From positions 1-62,715 of the forward strand of contig JAFEKR010000095.1 in NCBI GenBank assembly GCA_019022495.1: 62,715 nucleotides of DNA. Reading direction: 5' to 3'. Positions 13,207 to 23,289 of the stretch are shown one piece after another (within the stretch, counting starts at the first letter, position 1; each line of letters opens with the position of its first letter). This stretch comes from Epichloe hybrida (Eukaryota; Ascomycota; Sordariomycetes; Hypocreales; Clavicipitaceae). The notes under the pieces are model-generated. The model did no database searches, was not told the DNA's origin, and saw only the letters and a list, made by a program, of their open reading frames with translations. The position numbers and the translations under genes were made by a program.

Positions 13207-15021
13207 CTAGTTTTGAGTCCACTGCACTATTGTGACCGAAGTAGTGTAGACCATCGCAACCAAACCGATGACGATTAATACAACATCGAGACTCTTATCC
13301 CAAGTCGATTCTGCTATGCCCTTGTAATGCAAATAAGCAGGATATATATATACCAGTGGCACACACGCAAAGCTCCCGATCAGGGCCACAAACTTGTCCA
13401 AATCACTTGCGCCAACCATGCTGATACCAACGCAGATTGCCATGACTGCCGTGCGGACAGCGTTCTTTTGCCACTTAATTGCGATACTCCTTTTGCCAGT
13501 TGCCCGAGACCCAAATAATGAGGTTTCTAAAATACGCACAGCTGGAAATAACTGCACTGGCTCGCCAGCGAGGACAGCAAGGGAGTACAAGAATTGCACA
13601 GCATTGACCAATGCCGAATCTTGCGGAAAATTCGATATGATCTGGATCTTGGTCTTCTCCCCAAAAGTTGCATAACAAAGTGCGCCTACCGATGTAAAGA
13701 TAATAGTAATAAGTAGCATCACAAAGTAGAGAAGACTTCCGAATTGCTCCGGCTTCTTCATACTTGATTGTATGGGCAATATGAGACCTATGCCCTCAAA
13801 GGTAAAAATTGCCGAGCCAATAGTTAGAGTGAATGAGGAGGGATTAAAAAGCCGAACGGAAGGATCTACTCCATCTTTCGCCAGAGCCAACACGTCGTAT
13901 TGCCAAATGTACAGAAGTCCTGTGAGAATGAAAACATCCGCCAGAAGTGCCACCGGGCCTAATTTCGAAATGTTTCTAATCAAGGCGAGTGGCACCAGAG
14001 GTACAAGCTGCAACGCGATGAGGCTGGGCACAGTGAGACTGAGACCCTCGTGACTTCTTGATATCGCAGATAAGAAGGCATACAGGTTTTCGGCGGTAAA
14101 AATAAGTCCCGTGCAAACGAAACCCAACTGGGATAGAGCGATGGAGCCGAGAATGAGATTGCGGAATCTCTGCCCGACAATGGAGGCCCCCAGTTCTCCG
14201 TACCCACCCCCATATCTTTGCCTGCAGTCTAGCAAAAGCCGAAAACACAGACAGTTGATGAGCGACACTGCAATGAGCGTCAGGGACGATAACAGGATAC
14301 CGCCGTTGCGGAAAGCCTTCGGCAGGAACATGATGCCGGTGCCAATGAAAGCTTTGATGAGTGTGAAGAACGTCTTGACCGTGCTAGCGTCACCCTCCCG
14401 CCCAAGGCGCCGAGAGCTCCTCCTCCGCCCCAGAGATGGACGCCTGATTAATGAACGCTGCTCATCAGGTTCACTTGTATCTTCGTCGTCGATCGCTGAT
14501 TCGTCTTCTGAGGTGTCTTCATCTTCCAGGTCTTCGCCAGCAAAACTGCCATACAAATCCAAGAAATCAATAAAGTTCCTGGCGACGATTAGAGTGCCAC
14601 TCATCCTGCGTTGCCTTGCTCGGCGTTGCACGTGCTGACGTCTGAAACCACCTGGAGTACGTTGTTCGGGATAAGAGAGTTCACCGGCTGGGCTTAATCG
14701 TGGCAAGGGTTGGTGAGAAAACGTGGCGGCTCGTCGAAGAGAGTTTGCTCGAGCTTTGATCTTGAACATGTCGCGGTGGATGTCCCCACCTTGCAGTTTC
14801 AGAGACGATTCAAGACCGTCCGGTAGCACATCCTCTGATATATCTGCGGAGCTGGATGCCGCGGCCTCTGATGATATCGCTGTCGACACTGTCGGCAGTC
14901 GGGAATTCGAGTCGGATGAATGTTGGCTCGCGAGGCTTACCTCGGGATCAGCCGAGTAGCCTTCCGGTAAGAACTTGTCGAGAATAGCGGCATGACGCGG
15001 GGTTTCAGTGTTGTCGTCCAT
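13207..15021 (-). CDS. AVT3: Vacuolar amino-acid transporter, AVT3/AVT4 type
   Basis: Intronless gene for a 604-residue amino acid/auxin permease (AAAP) family protein. Avt3/Avt4-type proteins export neutral amino acids from the vacuole. The N-terminal 205 residues are cytosolic and low in complexity, with an acidic run (GEDLEDEDTSEDESAIDDED) followed by Arg/Ser-rich RRPSLGRRRSSRR. The transporter domain starts at the family motif STVKTFFTLIKAFIGTGIMFLPKAF, from about residue 212, and about eleven hydrophobic segments follow. GSAIFTFEGIGLILPIQSSM is the conserved central motif. The acidic/Ser N-terminal extension is usual for filamentous fungal Avt3 proteins and is a likely phospho-regulated region (inference). 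The gene is divergent from VRG4. Confidence 0.9.
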   Translation of the reverse strand: MDDNTETPRHAAILDKFLPEGYSADPEVSLASQHSSDSNSRLPTVSTAISSEAAASSSADISEDVLPDGLESSLKLQGGDIHRDMFKIKARANSLRRAATFSHQPLPRLSPAGELSYPEQRTPGGFRRQHVQRRARQRRMSGTLIVARNFIDFLDLYGSFAGEDLEDEDTSEDESAIDDEDTSEPDEQRSLIRRPSLGRRRSSRRLGREGDASTVKTFFTLIKAFIGTGIMFLPKAFRNGGILLSSLTLIAVSLINCLCFRLLLDCRQRYGGGYGELGASIVGQRFRNLILGSIALSQLGFVCTGLIFTAENLYAFLSAISRSHEGLSLTVPSLIALQLVPLVPLALIRNISKLGPVALLADVFILTGLLYIWQYDVLALAKDGVDPSVRLFNPSSFTLTIGSAIFTFEGIGLILPIQSSMKKPEQFGSLLYFVMLLITIIFTSVGALCYATFGEKTKIQIISNFPQDSALVNAVQFLYSLAVLAGEPVQLFPAVRILETSLFGSRATGKRSIAIKWQKNAVRTAVMAICVGISMVGASDLDKFVALIGSFACVPLVYIYPAYLHYKGIAESTWDKSLDVVLIVIGLVAMVYTTSVTIVQWTQN

Positions 15022-15645
15022 GACGTCGGATTGAGTGAGACCGATCTTGCCGAGCGCAAGATGTACGTACGTACTCCTGGGAAGAGAGTGCGAGGAAGAT
15101 TCAAGTCTAGATCACGGGACTTAGGAGGGAATAAATAGTACGTAACTCTTGGAAAGGAGGGAGATCGCAAGTGGTTTTTAAAACATGGGCTAAATTTCTT
15201 TTTTCTAGACGGCTAAAAAGCCAAATATTTATTTTTAGCGGCTTTTTCAGTGGCAAACCCCCAATAAAAAAAGCCGACTATGAATTTTCGGCTTTTTCAG
15301 TCCTCATTATTAATTAGTCTTCACGCAAAAAAAAAAAAAAAAAGATTCTACTACCCGAATGCCTTAGCACTAGGTATTTTCGAAAAAAAAAATTGCATTG
15401 GCCACAACTAATGAAGCTCGAAAAATCATTAAATTAGACGCGTTAATCAATAATTTAAAAAAAAAAACATAGGGACCTATTAATCGTGAAACTCACTATC
15501 GAAATACAGAGCACAAATAAGCTTATTATTTATTGATTTGGTAAGTTGCCAAGTCAGGGTCTAAGATCTAGCGCGTTGTGTGTAGCCCATCATATTGCCT
15601 TTACCCTCAACATAACTACCGAGCATTCGATTCAATCCTACTACG
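15022..15645. promoter_or_regulatory. Divergent AVT3/VRG4 upstream region with short inverted repeats
   Basis: 624 bp, AT-rich. At 15200-15301 the block CGGCTTTTTCAG occurs twice (about 15239 and 15290), with complementary AAAAAGCC blocks between, so several small hairpins can form. A-tracts occur at about 15327-15344, 15384 and 15457. Around 15391-15414 a fragment (GCATTGGCCACAACTAATGA) resembles dispersed repeat family B. Confidence 0.55.
15391..15420 (+). repeat. Possible fragment of dispersed repeat family B
   Basis: GCATTGGCCACAACTAATGA matches the 3' block of family B copies (GTTGGCCGCAACCATTGATG near 30563). The upstream half is not recognisable, so this is either a fragment or chance similarity. 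Confidence 0.35.
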
Positions 15646-17001
15646 ATGGACGACAAGAAGAACGAGAACTACGTCGTTCAAATGCCTGATGACGGGCATG
15701 GTCGTGACGAGAAGGATGCCTTCATGGCCAGGAGGCCATCACAGCGTCCTCGTGGACCAAACGATATCGGCCAGTCTCTATCGAAGCTGGAAAACAATCC
15801 TCCATTATCCGTCTTGGCATATTGCTTGTCTTCCATCAGCATGACTGTCGTGAACAAGTACGTGGTATCGGGAGCCTTCTGGAACCTGAACTTTTTCTAT
15901 CTTGGCGTTCAGGTATGTGCGAACGCGTCCGGCCATTGACGGACCCTCCACTCATACCGAATTCCCATTGAATAGGCCATTGTTTGCATTGCTGCAATAT
16001 CAGCGTGCAAATCTTTCGGTCTCATCCGAAATTTAGCTCCCTTCGATTCTGATAAGGCTCGAAAATGTATATAGGACAATTCCTACCCAAAAACATAAGA
16101 CATGAGGACTAATAAGCTCCCAGGGTTCCCGATATCGTTACTCCTCGTTGGCATGATTTATACTAGCACGAAAGCTTTGCAATTTTTATCAGTGCCGGTG
16201 TATACGATATTCAAGAACTTGACAATAATTGTGATAGCTTACGGCGAGGTCATGTGGTTCGGTGGCAGCGTCACCCCAATTGCCTTGTTGTCGTTTGGGC
16301 TAATGGTGCTGAGCTCAATCGTGGCGGCTTGGGCGGACATCCAGAGTGCCATTGCTGGTGACTTCGGACATGGCGACTCTTCAACCGCCATGTCGACTTT
16401 GAACGCTGGGTACGCTTGGATGGGGTTGAATGTTCTCTGCACAGCTTCGTATGTGCTGGGCATGCGCAAGATTATTAAGAAGATGAATTTCAAAGATTGG
16501 GACAGTAAGTGTTAAACTCACGACAAATTATACGTGAGAATAAGGCTAAATAATATGACAGCCATGTACTACAACAACCTTTTGACAATCCCCGTCTTGT
16601 TCGTCTGCTCATTGCTAGTAGAGGATTGGTCTGGTATCAACTTCGCCAAGAATTTCCCTGAGGAATCACGGAATCGGATCATTATTGGCATGATCTACTC
16701 CGGTCTGGCGGCCATCTTCATCTCTTACTGCTCAGCCTGGTGCATCAGGGTAACCTCATCGACCACATACTCGATGGTAGGCGCTTTGAACAAGCTGCCC
16801 ATCGCGATCAGTGGCTTAGTCTTTTTCTCCGCACCTGTCACATTCGGCAGTGTATCTGCTATTTTCATTGGATTTGTTAGCGGCATCATATATGCCTGGG
16901 CCAGGGTTCGACAATCAAGCGTCTTGAAAGATTCGCTTCCCACTAGCAAGCCGGCTATGAGCGCTAGCTCCCAGAGCAATAGGGACGCCGCTAACTCTTA
17001 A
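15646..17001 (+). CDS. VRG4: Golgi GDP-mannose transporter
   Basis: Nucleotide-sugar/triose-phosphate-type transporter that imports GDP-mannose into the Golgi lumen for mannosylation of proteins and lipids. Exons 15646-15912, 15976-16066, 16124-16504 and 16562-17001 encode 392 residues, the usual size for Vrg4/GmtA. The N-terminal 45 residues are cytosolic. The domain begins PPLSVLAYCLSSISMTVVNK. The segment KALQFLSVPVYTIFKNLTII and the GDP-mannose-binding motif GALNK (about residue 320) are present. About ten hydrophobic segments are visible. Each intron (63, 57 and 57 nt) restores the family sequence, for example APFDSDKARKWFPISLLLVG. The Ser-rich C-terminus is cytosolic. Confidence 0.95.
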
Positions 17002-18280
17002 AGAGACGTCTTGGGGGAGACAGGGACGACGAGAGATTGATTGTAGTCCTGTCGCTCTCGCAAACCCGCAAGACAAATGTACACTATATCTAGAATTTTA
17101 GCTGTAAATTTAATGTGTATTAGTGGCCCGAATGACTAAGTCATCTAATACACCACACACCATAAAACCAGATTAGCCAACGTGACTTTGTTCTACACAT
17201 ATAACACAGCTGATCATAGCTGTTAGAGAGAAACCAAGATTAAGTGCACTATATCCTTGCATAAAACTTATGGAGTCACATTAAGCAAAGTCTGTATCTA
17301 GTTATATAAAAGTGAAATAGAGATATATTTGCTTGTATATAAATAGGTTAATAATATATATATTAGTAATTTTCTATACATAAATTACTACATTACACTT
17401 TCGCATACAATACACCTCCTCAATTATTTTACAAATTTACATGCCCTAGTTATTTGTCCCTTATGTTATGGACTGGCCCCCTAGGCGGCTGCAATAGGGC
17501 GTCGATATGATATTGAGAGACTTGAGGAAGAAAGGAGAAAGGAGAAGAGGCTATCCCTAGTAGTGCCCCTTATACCCCCTTAGCTCCTCATGTGAGTCCC
17601 CACTTCCCCCTTGGCTCCTCCTGTGAGTCCCCACCTTCCCTGCCACACGGAAAATGCTTGGGCAAAGCCCAAGCCCTTACACCTTACTAAGGAAAATGTG
17701 CAGGGTAGTAAACATCACTTAAAAATACATTATTTCCAATACGAATTATGAAGAAATTAAGGTATCTGTCAATCCTAGCCCCTATCACCTTCATTTCCCG
17801 TTTGCTATTTAATTAGCTGAATTACCCCTGTCATGTACATTTGTAAAATAATTTACAGCGTGTATTGTACCTATGTACGCGGTCACTGACCTCATGGTAG
17901 GGCCCACAAGGCTTATGACCTTTCAGGTAGAGTAAGGGATATAGCAGTACTAAAAGATACATAATTTCCAATATATAGCATAAGGGAATATAGGTACCTA
18001 CTAATCCTAATCCCTATCTCCCTTATTTCCAACCCTCGAAATGGTCATGGGAAGTTCGCACTGGGCTACCGAAGTACCAGCGCTCCTGCTAGCTCGTACC
18101 CACCGCCAGCCAGGGCCAAGGCACACATTATCGACGCGCTTTCTCAAGCTTAACGACGTCAAAAGTAAGTAACGCAAGTAAGTAACACACCGCTTGATAG
18201 GACCCCACCTGGCTATGCATATGACGTGTTGAAACCTGGCAGTTTTTGATTTTTGCTGTCCTGCGTTGGCACAATCATCC
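17002..18280. other. AT-rich intergenic region with diverged direct repeat
   Basis: 1.28 kb without a recognisable gene. 17070-17420 is strongly AT-rich. 17576-17636 holds a short tandem repeat (two units of about 31 bp, core TCCTCNTGTGAGTCCCCAC). Two blocks at about 17701-17800 and 17930-18030 are diverged direct copies; both contain ATTTCCAATA and AATCCTANNCCCTATC. The frame at 18007-18348 has no protein features. Confidence 0.55.
17705..18030 (+). repeat. Diverged direct repeat pair, about 90-bp units
   Basis: Unit 1 is at about 17705-17800 and unit 2 at about 17938-18030. Shared blocks in the same order are AGTA, AAAATACAT / AAAGATACAT, ATTTCCAATA, GGTATCT / GGTACCT, AATCCTA and CCCTATC. 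Differences are mostly transitions. It could be the remnant of a mobile element's terminal direct repeats. Confidence 0.45.
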
Positions 18281-20179
18281 ATGACCAAGATGCTCGGTTT
18301 TGTGCATCGCCGTGAGTACTCCTCATCAATTGAACACCGTGCACTCAATTTCTGTCTAACACTTCATGAATTTGTTAGCCTTCGAGGCACTTTCGGCAAC
18401 AGTTGGCGCATCCCCTGACGAATGTAAGCATTACCAGCTTTTGCATCATGAAGTCAACAATATTAACCTGACCGCACCCTGCTCTAGTGAAGCTCATATT
18501 CTCTTTCTTACTGTCTTACCCTTTGGCAGGATTGTTAAAGCGTGTGCCTGACGCGAAACCAGAACTTAAAAACATATTCATTGTCGGGTACGTGTTGAAC
18601 CGCCCACACGGTTGAACCCGTTTTTGCACTGTTTGAACTCCCAGGCTCACTATTCTCAAGGACTTCGATCTTCTATCTGGTCGGTTTATTTGATCTTTGG
18701 CATGGCGTCGTGACTATAGCTGTCAGCGCAGGCGGTGCTTATTTGATTGCCAAGTTTATGCGGAAAAGTCCGTATATGCCATGGATAGGTTTTCTCTTTG
18801 TCATGGGGCACATGTCCATAAGCCATGTCAGACGTCAGGCTGCCAACAGTCCTTCTACCGTCGATATCACAGGCGCTCAAATGGTCATGGTGATGAAGCT
18901 CAGTGCCTTTTGCTGGAACGTTGCTGACGGGCAGTTGTCGGATGAGTTGCTTTCTGACTTCCAGAGAGACCGCGCAATCCACGAGCTCCCTGCCATTCTC
19001 GACTATGCTGGTTATGTCCTTTTCTTTCCTTCGCTCTTTGCTGGACCAGCCTTTGACTACGCAGAATATCGCCGCTGGATTGATACCACCATGTTCGACG
19101 TCCCCCCCAATCTTGAGTCCTCAAAAAAACCGCCTTCGAGGAAGAGAAGGAAGATCCCACGTAGCGGTACCCCTGCCACGTTTAAAGCAGTGACTGGACT
19201 GGTCTGGATTGCCTTGTTCGTGCTTTTTTCCGCGAAATATGGACACGAGCAACTGCTGCAAGATTCCTACGTGCAGCATGCCTTGTGGCGCCGCATTTGG
19301 ATCATGTATGTGATCAATCTAGTGGCGAGACTTAAGTACTATGGTGTTTGGACCTTAACCGAAGGATCTTGCATACTGGCTGGGCTAAGCTACAATGGGG
19401 TTGATTCCGTAACCGGTAAAGTCTTTTGGAATCGCTTACAGAACGTTGATCCTTGGGCAGTCGAGACCGCCCAAAATCCTCGTGGCTATTTGGCAGGCTG
19501 GAACATGAACACAAACAATTGGTTAAGGAACTATGTGTATCTCCGAGTGACGCCAAGAGGCAAGAAACCTGGGTTCCGGGCCAGCTTGATGACATTTGGC
19601 ACGAGTGCGTTTTGGCATGGATTCTATCCTGGTTACTATTTGACGTTTGTTTTAGCTAGTCTTATCCAGACTGCTTCGAAGAGTAAGTCCTGTTTGAACG
19701 GGAGAATTGACTTGTTCTCTAAAAGTCTCATGCTTTGGCGCTAAATTGTGACTACAGATTTGCGCCGCTTCGTGCGCCCTTTCTTTCTCGATAGTATTAC
19801 TGGCCAGGCCTCGCCGAAGAAAAAATATTACGATATAGCCAGTTTCCTCATTACACAACTCACGTTCTCCTTCGCTACAACGCCTTTTCTGGTCCTCACT
19901 TTTTCCGATGCTATGCGAGCATGGTCTCGTGTATACTTTTACGGAGCTGCCTGGACCGTCCTATGTCTCATTTTTTTTGCGTCTCCGGGCAAGACGGTAT
20001 TGAAAGCAGAGTTGGAGAAGCGTGAGGGGCGTGCCGGTGCAAAATTGGTGCGGTCTATCAGTACTGACAGTTTGACGGGCAAAGAGCCTATCCTTGGCAT
20101 CTCAAAGGATCTGGAGCGCGACGTGGCAGAAGCTATGGAAGAGCTAAGGGTTGGGGTTGAGACAAAGAAGTCCCGGTAG
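18281..20179 (+). CDS. ALE1: Lysophospholipid acyltransferase, MBOAT family
   Basis: ER membrane-bound O-acyltransferase that reacylates lysophospholipids in the Lands cycle. Five exons: 18281-18311, 18379-18423, 18488-18587, 18661-19682 and 19758-20179, giving 539 residues. The first three exons are tiny and were placed by conservation: MLGFVHR-PFEALSATVGASPDE-LKLIFSFLLSYPLAGLLKRVPD. Seen: many hydrophobic segments, the MBOAT motif NWLRNYVYLR, and the active-site region SAFWHGFYPGYY with the conserved His at about 378. Two in-frame ATGs (18281 and 18290) are possible; the second gives the family-like MLGF start. The exon 4 acceptor (CTCAAG before 18661) is preferred over the nearer CCCAG because only it keeps frame. 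The C-terminus is basic and ends KKSR, a possible ER-retrieval-like tail. Confidence 0.92.
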
Positions 20180-20630
20180 TATACTCCTCACAGATTACGA
20201 AGTCATAGAGTAAATTGTATGAGAGAGTACATGATAGACAGTCCTATGACTTGATCTGCTTGTGCAGACATTAGAGAAATTAGCGTAAATATCTAGCATT
20301 TATATCGTAATTGCCCTGTTTAATCTATACATTCTGCATTGTACATCATTTCATTAAAATATGCGTAGCGTTCAAGTTCGCGTTGATCATATAATTCATC
20401 GGAAAAGGGGAATATAAAATGAGAGCGAAGAGTGAAGATAACGAAAAATGGAAAAAGGAATGTAGGGAGACCGGCGAGCACACGAAAGCAGCACATGAAG
20501 GCCACGCAAGGTCTCCTCGAGTGGTGTTTATCGCAAGAAGAGCAGCTCATTCGTGATGGGTCCTCAACTGTCTCCACAGGGGAAGATAGGATGATCGACC
20601 TATGTCGTGATAAGGCGCAACAAGAGGGCT
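20180..20630. other. Convergent 3' region ALE1/Ser-rich gene
   Basis: 451 bp between convergent stops. Nothing coding recognised. Confidence 0.6.
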
Positions 20631-23289
20631 TCACGACTTCCACTGTTGTTGAGCGCCCGTGATGGTAAGAGCCAGTACTGCCCCAATCACAAACACACCA
20701 ATGATCGACATGTATCGGTTGAGATTTCTCCACCATTTTGCCCGATCATGACGACTTGCACTCATTTCCGTCTTCTCCTGGATACCGGCACCCTGCTCGA
20801 GATCGAGGTGACTGGTGCTGTGGTATTTTTCTTTCAATTCTGTCCCCATGCGTATGGGAAGTGGTAAGAACGACGCCACAAACCAAGCTACATTGTTCAT
20901 TAGCACCCCGGTAAAATCAGAAAAATTCCGGTTGCGGGTCATACCAAAAGGAAACACAAAGCCAAGCACGAAGAGCACTGCCTGAATCCTGCCCCGGAAA
21001 AAATTGTCTTCTCGCGTGGCAAATGTAGTAGATGGGGGTTGCCATAAGCTAAATATTTGAGTTCTTTTGTCTTGACGAAGGTGTGGAGACCAAATGCTGG
21101 ACGTTTGCTTCCTCATTCGGCGAATAATAGAAAATTGGCGGTATGGTATGGGAATGCCGTTGTCTGAGGGTGCCTTCGATACTGTTGGAGACCTGGGAAC
21201 AGCGAGGGCCGATGAGTGCTGATGAGAGTGGGCCTGTGTCACGGATTTAGAAGTTTCCAAACTCGGACAACGACTCATCATTGAGCAACGATGTGCACTT
21301 CCGCTGAACTCCGAATATAGAGAGTCAGTTGATTGTTGGGATGAGAGACGCCGCTCTCCGCTGCCGTAGTAGAGCCTGTCCAGGATTTTTATTAGCCACC
21401 AATCTACCAAGACACTGCGTGCGCTCTTTACACTGTTTTTACCTTGCCCATGTAGGAATGTAAGAGTGACTAAAACTGTTACTGCGAGAGCTACCTGCGG
21501 ACCGAATAATTCGGTCAGAAGGGAAGTTGAACAGGTAGCTGTGGAGTCTCATTCTGGATGGATGTTGATGGAGAACCCCTAATTCAGCCAGCCCATCGCC
21601 ATGCTCATCTTGATCCCCGATTAGTCTTAAACTGCTGCTGTTCACCTCTCGCGTCCAGTTCCGGAAGTAGGCTGGCTGTGGGCAATCTGTGCGTGTTTCC
21701 GAATCCCGGACGTCGAAGTCAGGGGACATGCTCTGAGCATGTGAAGTGTGCTCGCGGTAAAGATCCCCTGACGTGGATTGGGACAAGCGTAACGACGGCA
21801 CGACACTACCCCTATCACTCTCCGAGACCACTGTAGACAGCCCCATACTCCATTGATGGTGTGTTGGTTTCATAGACCTGCTCCCAGAGCCGACAGAAAA
21901 CCCGCGGCGGGTTGAAGATTGCCGAACGACGCCAGGTGGAACCGATATTGAAGTAGTGCCGGCAAAAATTGACTTGGCCACGTCTTCGATGGAAGCGCTC
22001 GAAACTGAAGTCAGGGACCTATCACAAGAGGAATCTCGCGACCTTTGTCTTGACAGGCCGGCTTGATCGGTGAGGCATCTCTTTCCGGGTCGCAAAGGAG
22101 CAACCACAAGACTCTCCCTGGAATATTCCGTTTTCAAACGCGAAGTCGAATCTACGATAGCAGGCGAAGAGGATAATAAATTTTGATGAAGTAAGTAATT
22201 GCAGTTACTTTCACTAGTTTCTGGTCGGGACCGGTCGTCCGAAGATTGCTCGGATGAGGATTCACCAATAACCTCGATATTGAGCTGCGTTGACGTAGCT
22301 GACATCTGCTCTGGGTCTCTTGTATCGAATGTCATAAAATGTTGCGTTTTCCGGGGGCATGGAGATTCGTCTGTGAGTGTTCTATGGTTGGTCATCTCGG
22401 GCAGCGTGAAGGTTGATTGATATGACTGAGAATATCGTTTCGAGGTGAGATTGTCTGATTGACTAGGACCGCCGTGTGAAGAGCCAGAAGCCGTGAGCTC
22501 CCTTTTCAAGTATGGGCCAGCTAGACAGGGAGCATCATGCAAAACTTGATCCCTCGTCTGCGAGGCGCTGTTCGGAACCTTGCGCAAGCCTCCAATGAAT
22601 TGGTAATTCCACGGCGACGAGGACTCATTAACATGACTGCTAGCAGATGGCAAGGGCGAAAGGTCCCCAGAACAAGGTTGAGAGAGCTCTTGAAGAGTCG
22701 TCAGTGGAGAGCTGGGCTGCTCTTCGGTGAATGAGTCAGAGACTGTCCTGTGTATTGAGGAACTTGGGGCGGTAGACGAGCGCCGTGGTGAACGCAACGA
22801 TTCTGTTGTGGAGGTCGACGGGTGGGCTTGAGGAAGCAGAATGAATGTCTTGTCAGAGTTGACAGTAATTACCCTGTTGGCGCGACGACTTGAAGGTGAA
22901 GGAGAGGCCGGAGTAAGCGGGGGGGACTCGACAACGGAGTTTGGACACGGGCTCGCGACATCATCAGATTCGGTAGCAACATCAGGATGTACATCATTCC
23001 GGGACCTCAAATCCGCACTTAGCGGCGCACCAAGCGGCGTTTGGAGACCAGGCTCGACTCGCAGATTTGGGCTGGGCGCAACATCATAGGCGCCTTCACA
23101 AGCTCGGTCCTGGGCTGAGAAGGAAGGTGACGGTGAACATGCTGCATAAGAGACTGGACGAGAGGATGCCGAGCCGTCAGAGCTAAACCTGGGTGGACTA
23201 TAAGGCACGACGCGAATTCGTAGTCTGTCGGGGTCCAAAGAAGTGTGCTGGTTGAGGGCTTTCCTATGCTTCGATGGAGAACCAGGCAT
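20631..23289 (-). CDS. Ser-rich protein with C-terminal membrane segments (fungal-specific)
   Basis: Large Ser/Pro-rich protein of unknown function; a similar layout is common in filamentous fungi as a 'serine-rich protein'. Proposed exons 23289-21495, 21442-20945 and 20887-20631 encode 849 residues. The first 600 residues are low-complexity Ser/Thr/Pro. The C-terminal part holds WWLIKILDRLYYG, a hydrophobic segment (VLFVLGFVFPF-AWFVASFLPLP), WWRNLNRYMSIIGVF and a final hydrophobic helix. Two junctions need comment. The upstream intron is best placed as 52 nt (21443-21494), because the alternative is an implausible 28-nt intron. The downstream 57-nt intron (20888-20944; GTATGA/TGTAG) is a stop-free multiple of three that interrupts the conserved FPFAWFVASFLPLP segment. 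The upstream codon at 23319 is TTG, so ATG 23289 is used. Confidence 0.75.

Noticed and set aside
21415..21442. A 28-nt intron in the Ser-rich gene
   Set aside because: A 52-nt intron (21443-21494) with acceptable signals joins the same frames; 28 nt is below any size expected for this spliceosome.
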